Part shown: piece by piece, positions 58,473-64,000 of the stretch
How positions within the stretch are numbered: position 1 is the first letter of the stretch
Layout of the letters: each line of letters begins with the position of its first letter
NCBI RefSeq assembly: GCF_009806575.1
Contig: NZ_CP047095.1
Location: 2,794,001-2,858,000 of the forward strand
DNA: 64,000 bases
Direction: 5' to 3'
Source of the DNA: Rossellomorea marisflavi
Lineage (GTDB): Bacteria; Bacillota; Bacilli; Bacillales; Bacillaceae_B
Made by a program: the position numbers and the translations under genes
The notes under the pieces: generated by a model
What the model was told of the DNA's origin: nothing
Database searches by the model: none
The model's input: the letters and a program-made list of their open reading frames with translations, nothing else

Positions 58473-59369
58473 TTACTTCTTGGTGATTTTCCCTTCTGCA
58501 TCGCGTTCCACTTTCATGTCAGCAGAGGAGATATACCCTTGATCCTTCACTAGTCCGCCTTGGACATCTTCGCTCATCATATAATCAAGGAATGTTTTGG
58601 CCAGACCATCAGGCTCACCCTTCGTATACGAATGCTCGTAAGCCCAGATCGGGAAGTCGCCTTTTTGTACGTTTTCATCAGTCGGTTCAACACCATCTAC
58701 TGAAAGTGCTTGTACCTTGTCATCCGTGAAGTAAGAGAATGCCATGTAACCGATGGCTCCGTCCGTCTCACTGATGATTTTCTTGACGGTATTTGTGGAG
58801 TCCTCTGTGATTCCTTCAGCAGGGTTTTCTCCATCAAGTGCATATTTTACAAAAGTGGCACGGGTACCTGAAGAATCAGGACGGTTGACGAGGGTGATCT
58901 TCTGATCTTTACCGCCAAGTTCTTTCCAGTTCTTGATTTCTCCCGTGAATACTTTCTTCAAGTCTTCTTTGGAAATGTCTTTGACTCCAACGTTCGGATT
59001 CACCGCAGCCGTCATTCCAACTACAGCGACTTTATGATCAACAAGCTCGTCAGCTGGAATTCCTTCTTTTTCTTCGGCGAACACATCGGAGTTACCGATT
59101 TGGACTGAACCTTCTGCTACCTGGGATAGTCCTGTTCCAGAACCACCGGCATTCACTTGGATATCGGCTTCTGGATTTTCAGCCATGAATTCTTCAGCTG
59201 CTGCTGCAACTAGTGGTTGCATGGCAGAAGAACCTGAAATGACGATGGAACCTGATGCTTTTTCATCACTTTTTCCTTCGTCGGTGCTGCTTCCATTTCC
59301 GCACGCCGCCGAGAATGTGACAGCTGCTGCTAGTACTGTAAGCAGTCCTACTTTCTTGAAGTTCTTCAT
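58473..59369 (-). CDS. pstS: Phosphate-binding lipoprotein PstS
   Basis: A 298-residue phosphate-binding protein. The signal peptide ends in FSAACGNG (lipobox, Cys at residue 23), so it is a lipoprotein. Phosphate-site motifs are ISGSSAMQPLV (near 45), NAGGSGTGLSQVAEGSVQIGNSD (near 77-98) and VNRPDSSGTRATF (near 160). It is the first gene of the pst operon, behind a PhoP box array. Confidence 0.96.
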   Translation of the reverse strand: MKNFKKVGLLTVLAAAVTFSAACGNGSSTDEGKSDEKASGSIVISGSSAMQPLVAAAAEEFMAENPEADIQVNAGGSGTGLSQVAEGSVQIGNSDVFAEEKEGIPADELVDHKVAVVGMTAAVNPNVGVKDISKEDLKKVFTGEIKNWKELGGKDQKITLVNRPDSSGTRATFVKYALDGENPAEGITEDSTNTVKKIISETDGAIGYMAFSYFTDDKVQALSVDGVEPTDENVQKGDFPIWAYEHSYTKGEPDGLAKTFLDYMMSEDVQGGLVKDQGYISSADMKVERDAEGKITKK

Positions 59370-59429
59370 TCGTTGATTCCCCTAGAATATTGGTTGTTTT
59401 GTCCTACATGAATTAGATTAAGGGATAAG

Positions 59430-59468
59430 TGTTAATGGGGTTTTAATCGATTGTAAAGCTTTTGTAAA
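59430..59468 (-). promoter_or_regulatory. PhoP box: four direct hexamer repeats
   Basis: On the minus strand TTTACA, TTTACA, TTAAAA and TTAACA are each separated by exactly 5 bases, the PhoP-binding pattern of Bacillus (TT[A/T/C]ACA, 4-6 base spacing). A -10-like TAATCT follows at 59419-59414. Phosphate-starvation activation of pst by PhoP~P is thus expected. Confidence 0.88.
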
Positions 59469-59669
59469 TCGTGTATGTTCTTGATTTAATAAGCATCGGA
59501 GCTTGCCTTGATCGGAGAGAGTGCTCTCCCACATTCCTGCTGGAGGATATTTTTTCCTAGGAATATCACCTCATTCCTCCCCATTGCATAGTCCCTATTA
59601 CCTTGTAGGGTCTCCTATCCTCCGCCTTGCATTCGTTCCTTTTCTGCGCGACTCGAAGCATTGAAAAAA

Positions 59670-59702
59670 AACAAAAAAGAGGGTGGATTTCTCCACCCTC
59701 TA
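59670..59702 (-). terminator. Intrinsic terminator of pbpA
   Basis: AGAGGGTGGA and TCCACCCTCT pair around GAAA, followed by six U on the leftward strand, just past the pbpA stop. Confidence 0.88.
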
Positions 59703-59706
59703 AGGA

Positions 59707-61890
59707 TCAGTTGCTTTCTTCCCTTATCTTTTCCTGTTGCTTTTCAGCATCTTTTGCATTCTCGACTTTTTTGTCCACGGTATTTGTATCTCCTGCGGTC
59801 TTCGCCCGTTCTTTCTTCAACTCGAAATATTTATCCATGACCCGTTTGGCGATCTTTTTGTTTGTATAGGGATCGCTCACCCCACTAGCTTGGATGTGGG
59901 AAGATGGGACGACGGTTGCATACGCCACTTCCGGGTTGTCAAACGGCGCGTAGCCGATGATCGTCGTATTGTAATTCAGCTTGCCGTCTACATATGTTTC
60001 GGCTGTACCTGATTTACCTGCCGCATTATAGGGAGCGTCTTTGAACTCATTATAGGCCGTACCATCAGGGTTGTGATAGACCCGGTAGAACCCTTTTTGT
60101 ACATGTTCGATCTGATCCCGTGTTGCGTCGATTCTGTTCAGTACCTTTGTCTCGTCTTCAAACAGGACGGAACCGAGACTCTTCTTATCATTGGTCGGCT
60201 CCCGGATTTCCTTCATCATATGAGGCTGAATCCTGTACCCGTCATTGGCGATTGTCGATACATACTGAGCGAGCTGCATGGTCGTGTAGGTATCGAACTG
60301 CCCGATGGCGTAGTCAAGCAGGAACCCGGGATCGGTAGCCGTTCCTTTCAGTCCAGGTGATTCACCAGGAAGGTCGATGCCCGTCGGTACACCTAGGCCG
60401 AATTGGGCGAAATGCGTGCGGAAGGTATCGAATGCTTCCGGATTATTCACGATCGGCTGATTCGGTACATATCGTCCCCCTGCAATCCGAAGGGCGACTT
60501 TCCACATATAAGAGTTTGATGACTTTTCCAAAGCGAACAGATCCGTGATCGGCATCTGGCCATACTTATTGAACCAGGATGATTTCGGAGGCGTACCTTT
60601 GATTTTAAGGGGTTCATCGATCAAGGTTTCGCCCGGGGTCAGATTCCCCGTCATATACCCCGTCAGGATCGTAGCCCCTTTCACAACGGAACCGACCTCA
60701 TAGGAAGAGGTAAAGGTGCCGAGAGCAGCATCCCTCATTTCGTATTTGCCGGTCTCTTCATTCTTCATATATTGCTTCCCTGCCATGGAAAGGATCTCTC
60801 CCGTATTCGGATTGATCATGACCACATAGGCACGGTCAAGGTTCGGGGATGCCCCCCGGTCCTGTATTTGTTTCGAAAGCTCATCTTCAATGATTTTCTC
60901 CACTTCACGCTGAAGCTCCATGTCGATGGTGAGGACAACATCTTTCCCACGCTGTCCTTCCTGGACAAGAAGGGATTCAATGACGCTTCCGTTTTTCGTG
61001 ATGTTCTTCATCTGCTCTTTTTGACCTTGGAGCAGGTCTTCATATTGAAGCTCCAAGTAGCTTTTCCCTACCCGGTCGTTCCGGTTGTATCCTTCAGCAA
61101 GATACGCATCGACAAGATTTTTCGGAAGACCTTCCCTTGCAGAGGATACGTTTCCAAGGATCGTCCTCAGCGTATCATCGAATACATAGGACCGCTTCCA
61201 GTCCGTCGTTGTATTCACCCCCGGCAGTTCGTTCAGGTGCTCACTCACCTTGGCAAACTCATCTGGGGTCACATCTTCATTTTTCACGATTTGCGGATTC
61301 AATGCGTAGCCACCGGCAAACTCACGGTAGATCGCAATGATCTCAAGATCCTTTTTCGATAGGGACTCAAGCATGTTGTCCGAGATGCGGTCGAGCCTCA
61401 TCTGGTATACCTTGGCATTTACGTCATCTTCCGAAAGTTCTTCGTCAGCCTGGAGTTTCTTGATTTCAGATGAGGTAACCAATTTATCTGCTTCATCGCT
61501 ATTCTTGATGATCCAATAGTCTTTTTTATCCCGGACCGTCACGCTTTCCGGGTCTTTGTCAATAAACTCTGAAAGCTTGGTGGCGACATCGATCATTTCC
61601 TCCGTCGTCGTTGTATTCGTCCGGGTATATGTGATGGCATTCAACGGGACATTATCCACGATGACGTTACCGTATCGATCATAAATCTTCCCACGAGGAA
61701 CACCGGTATTCACGACCACATCCTCGGTCCGTTCCACTTCACTCTTATAACTTTCCCCATTTACGATCTGGACGACGCCCAACCGCAGCACCAGCATGGA
61801 GAACAGCAGAAAAACAGCAAAAAACAGCATATTCATCCGAATGGGGACGTGCGTTTTCTTTTTCCTTTTACTCCTTTTCAATCCTTCCAA
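59707..61890 (-). CDS. pbpA: Penicillin-binding protein 2 (transpeptidase PbpA)
   Basis: A 727-residue class B PBP. A cytoplasmic basic start (KRSKRKKKTHV) and one membrane anchor (MLFFAVFLLFSMLVLRLGV) are followed by the dimerisation domain (RGKIYDRYGNVIVDN near 70). The transpeptidase domain has SxxK in YEVGSVVKGA (near 405), SxN in EKSSNSYMWK (near 460) and KSGT in AAGKSGTAETY (near 627). The C-terminal tail is rich in K and E. It cross-links lateral-wall peptidoglycan in rod-shaped growth. Order pbpA-yqgE-sodA is as in B. subtilis. Confidence 0.95.
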   Translation of the reverse strand: MEGLKRSKRKKKTHVPIRMNMLFFAVFLLFSMLVLRLGVVQIVNGESYKSEVERTEDVVVNTGVPRGKIYDRYGNVIVDNVPLNAITYTRTNTTTTEEMIDVATKLSEFIDKDPESVTVRDKKDYWIIKNSDEADKLVTSSEIKKLQADEELSEDDVNAKVYQMRLDRISDNMLESLSKKDLEIIAIYREFAGGYALNPQIVKNEDVTPDEFAKVSEHLNELPGVNTTTDWKRSYVFDDTLRTILGNVSSAREGLPKNLVDAYLAEGYNRNDRVGKSYLELQYEDLLQGQKEQMKNITKNGSVIESLLVQEGQRGKDVVLTIDMELQREVEKIIEDELSKQIQDRGASPNLDRAYVVMINPNTGEILSMAGKQYMKNEETGKYEMRDAALGTFTSSYEVGSVVKGATILTGYMTGNLTPGETLIDEPLKIKGTPPKSSWFNKYGQMPITDLFALEKSSNSYMWKVALRIAGGRYVPNQPIVNNPEAFDTFRTHFAQFGLGVPTGIDLPGESPGLKGTATDPGFLLDYAIGQFDTYTTMQLAQYVSTIANDGYRIQPHMMKEIREPTNDKKSLGSVLFEDETKVLNRIDATRDQIEHVQKGFYRVYHNPDGTAYNEFKDAPYNAAGKSGTAETYVDGKLNYNTTIIGYAPFDNPEVAYATVVPSSHIQASGVSDPYTNKKIAKRVMDKYFELKKERAKTAGDTNTVDKKVENAKDAEKQQEKIREESN

Positions 61891-61999
61891 CCCTTCCTCT
61901 ATGTAAAAATTCTATCTATGTATAGTGTATAAAAAAAGCGGCTGAGTTTCTAGCTGTAACTAAAGGGAGGGATATTTTCCCTCCATTTGAGGAATTTGG

Positions 62000-63214
62000 C
62001 TAGGACTGTTGGAATTGAATCTTCCGGATGAAAAAGTAAATCAAACTGTGCCCCGCACCAAGCAGTAAGAGGAGGACCGGGATGCCTACATCCTGGTCGA
62101 AAAGGGTCACAGCCGCAATGAATGCGAGGACCGATACGATCCTTCCTCCATTCAGGAAAAGCTCGCGGACGACGATGTACTCAATCCGCATTTCGGCCGC
62201 CTTCCAGCCGGTCCCGATGACGTCATAGGTCATGGAGATATAGGGCACCAGAAGAATGGGATAGGCAACGGCGATCAATCCAGCGTAAATCAGGAGGCGG
62301 GTGTACGTCATGTCAAAGACGATCAAGAAAACAGCGAGATAGAGAAGGATGCCGCCGAGCAATATCGCTCTTTTCCTGAATTCCTTTTTAATGACCCTCG
62401 AGGCGATATAGTAGCTGATGAAGGCGATGCCGGAGTTTACCAGACCGAATGTCCCGAGTGCGAATTCACTTCCCGTACTGATGTATACGAAGACCGATAC
62501 GGCAAATATGAATGTCCCTTCACGGATCCCCTGAAAGAAATGGGCATTTGTGATCCGACGCCAGTTCGGGTCATTGCCCCTCTCCTGAAAGATCCTCCAG
62601 AACAGATACTGTCCGTCTGCTGGTCTCCTTTTCAGGAAGAAGCTCAGCACAACTGCCACTGCGAACAAGAACAGGGAAAGTCCGAAGACGATGGTGTAGC
62701 CCTTGAACGATTCGAAACGGGAAATGATAAATCCAGCAAGCATCGGTCCGATGATTCCGCCTGCAGAAGTCAGGATCCCGAGGAATCCATTAAAGAAGTC
62801 CCTCGTCTCAGGCTCGGTGATCTCGAATGTGAGCACATTGAAGGCAAGCCAGTAAAACCCATACCCGATTCCGAGCAGTGCGCCCAGGATAACAAGATAA
62901 TGCTCGGCCAGGGAACCGAATGAAAGGACTGATATATAGAAAAGCGCAAGGAAGATGACGCCGATTCGAAGAACGATTACGCGATCGACCTTCTTGGCCC
63001 ATCTCCCTGCCAGGATGAATGTCAATGGCTGCAGGATGACGACGGTCAGATTGTAGATCCCTAGGTCGACAAATTGACCCGATTGTTTCCATAAATAAAT
63101 ATTGACGAACGTATTCGACAAGGCAATGCTCAATGAGTACATGCCGCCGATCAACAAGAGCAGCGTCAATTCTTTCGTTAAATCGATATCACCTAAAAAT
63201 CGTTTATAGCTCAT
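62000..63214 (-). CDS. yqgE: Major facilitator superfamily transporter YqgE
   Basis: A 404-residue MFS protein with about 11-12 membrane segments. The loop 2-3 motif is seen as LAGRWAKKVDRVIVLRIGV (near residue 65-85), and a long cytoplasmic middle loop (FLKRRPADGQYLFWRIFQERG) follows segment 6. Upstream of pbpA and downstream of sodA as in B. subtilis. Substrate unknown. Confidence 0.9.
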   Translation of the reverse strand: MSYKRFLGDIDLTKELTLLLLIGGMYSLSIALSNTFVNIYLWKQSGQFVDLGIYNLTVVILQPLTFILAGRWAKKVDRVIVLRIGVIFLALFYISVLSFGSLAEHYLVILGALLGIGYGFYWLAFNVLTFEITEPETRDFFNGFLGILTSAGGIIGPMLAGFIISRFESFKGYTIVFGLSLFLFAVAVVLSFFLKRRPADGQYLFWRIFQERGNDPNWRRITNAHFFQGIREGTFIFAVSVFVYISTGSEFALGTFGLVNSGIAFISYYIASRVIKKEFRKRAILLGGILLYLAVFLIVFDMTYTRLLIYAGLIAVAYPILLVPYISMTYDVIGTGWKAAEMRIEYIVVRELFLNGGRIVSVLAFIAAVTLFDQDVGIPVLLLLLGAGHSLIYFFIRKIQFQQS

Positions 63215-63275
63215 AGCAAAACTCCCCTTTGATGTACCCCTATTCTTTGAATAAGGAAGGGAAGTTATGCAGGAA

Positions 63276-63311
63276 AAAAGGGGGCTCCCGGTAACGGGAA
63301 CCCCCTTCTAG
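63276..63311 (-). terminator. Intrinsic terminator of sodA
   Basis: AAGGGGGTTCCCG and CGGGAGCCCCCTT form a strong stem with six U on the leftward strand, 12 bases past the sodA stop. Confidence 0.9.
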
Positions 63312-63322
63312 ACATCATGAAA

Positions 63323-63931
63323 TTATTTAGCAGCGCTGTAAAGCTTAGCCACTTCATCCCAGTTGACAACGTTCCAGAAAGCTGAAATGTAGTCAGGACG
63401 ACGGTTTTGGTAGTTGAGGTAGTATGCATGCTCCCAAACATCAAGTCCAAGGACAGGCGTTTTGCCTTCCATTAGAGGAGAGTCCTGATTTGGTGTGCTA
63501 GTTACTTCCAATTCACCGTTGTTCACAACAAGCCAAGCCCAGCCTGAACCGAAGCGACCTGCAGCTGCTGCAGCGAATTCTTCTTTGAATTTGTCGAAGC
63601 TACCGAATTTAGATGTGATGGCATCAGCCAGTTCGCCTGATGGAGTGCCTCCACCATTCGGTGAAAGAAGCGTCCAGAATAGAGAGTGGTTGGCATGACC
63701 GCCACCGTTGTTGCGCACAGCAGTACGTGCACCTTCAGGAACGGCATCAAGATTCGCTACAAGCTCCTCGACAGATTTGCTGAGAAGGTCGTCGTGACCT
63801 TGAAGGGCATCATTCAATTTTGTTACATATGTGTTGTGGTGCTTCGTATGGTGGATGTTCATTGTTTCCTTGTCGATATGAGGTTCCAATGCGTCATACG
63901 CGTAAGGCAGTTGTGGTAATTCGTAAGCCAT
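63323..63931 (-). CDS. sodA: Superoxide dismutase (Mn)
   Basis: A 202-residue Fe/Mn superoxide dismutase, family length. Metal ligands: His in [19 protein letters not shown] (residues 27-32 region), His in [13 protein letters not shown] (near 81), and Asp/His in [21 protein letters not shown] (near 163-167). GGAGG lies before the ATG. The Gly-rich GGGHANHS and the QNRRPDY end fit the manganese type. It removes superoxide in the cytoplasm. Confidence 0.97.
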   Translation of the reverse strand: MAYELPQLPYAYDALEPHIDKETMNIHHTKHHNTYVTKLNDALQGHDDLLSKSVEELVANLDAVPEGARTAVRNNGGGHANHSLFWTLLSPNGGGTPSGELADAITSKFGSFDKFKEEFAAAAAGRFGSGWAWLVVNNGELEVTSTPNQDSPLMEGKTPVLGLDVWEHAYYLNYQNRRPDYISAFWNVVNWDEVAKLYSAAK

Positions 63932-64000
63932 GATTAAATTCCTCCCTATGTAAGTTTGTCCGGACTTCTAGTTCCGGCCTGTTTCAGTTTAAGATTACCA

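Larger units (their letters stand above)
59370..59706. other. pstS-pbpA intergenic region
   Basis: This stretch of 337 bases holds the pst promoter with the PhoP box (59414-59468) and the pbpA terminator (59670-59702). Between them, 59485-59665, I see only short hairpins such as GATATT...AATATC near 59546-59570 and no gene. Confidence 0.6.

Overview
The window is a chromosomal segment of a spore-forming Bacillaceae bacterium. Gene content and order follow the Bacillus subtilis stretch from gcvT/yqhH/yqhG through yqzE-aroK-comG and the yqg genes (mgsR, yqgY-yqgT, glcK, yqgQ, gluP, yqgO, yqgN, rpmG) to pst, pbpA, yqgE and sodA. A GerA-family germination protein agrees with a spore former. The species is not certain; the clade of Rossellomorea and related marine or soil bacilli is a guess from the style of the repeats and gene content.

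Layout. 1-2892: start of gcvT with a tandem glycine riboswitch and terminator, then divergent yqhH-yqhG. 2898-4973: a MITE-like repeat split by a 1.76-kb IS110-family element. 4983-9191 and 19343-19789: yqzE, aroK and the comG operon, all leftward. comGA is cut in two by a 10.16-kb AT-rich integrative element (9190-19351). 19927-29910: a ten-gene leftward operon with a TetR regulator, acyl-CoA ligase, MaoC hydratase, KAS III-like enzyme, secreted NHL beta-propeller and a complete Liv-type ABC importer. 30034-32782: soluble chemoreceptor, SDR, LysM protein, tRNA-Gln and a triplicated 126-bp repeat. 32923-46889: mgsR and the yqg block, with an inserted MerR/C45-hydrolase pair, a second MITE copy and a GerA-family gene. 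47028-51691: rpmG and a four-gene alpha-glucan-type cluster with a GH57-like/GT4 fusion. 52022-63931: chemoreceptor, phoU-pst phosphate operon with a four-repeat PhoP box, pbpA, yqgE and sodA.

The main discovery candidate is the element in comGA. It is integrated inside the codons for the Walker A motif (GPT|GSGKT). Removing it with one copy of a 2-bp core (AC on the minus strand) restores a 357-codon reading frame, essentially the length of B. subtilis ComGA. The two ends together rebuild an attP with perfect 10-bp inverted arms placed symmetrically around the core. The adjacent large serine recombinase has a consensus-like promoter whose -35 lies in that arm, and it is oriented downstream of the comG promoter. 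The other comG genes look intact, so this resembles a reversible competence switch, as described for prophage A118 in Listeria comK.

The element carries a probable anti-phage module (GHKL/Hsp90-type ATPase, McrB-N plus HNH nuclease, small membrane protein), a resolvase with its own res-like site, an SF2-type helicase beside a large nested hairpin, and several small genes. Three of its leftward genes are preceded by the same gap-free 38-bp motif (ATGTCC-N16-TGCAAGT-N4-CTTTG), which looks like an element-specific promoter or operator.
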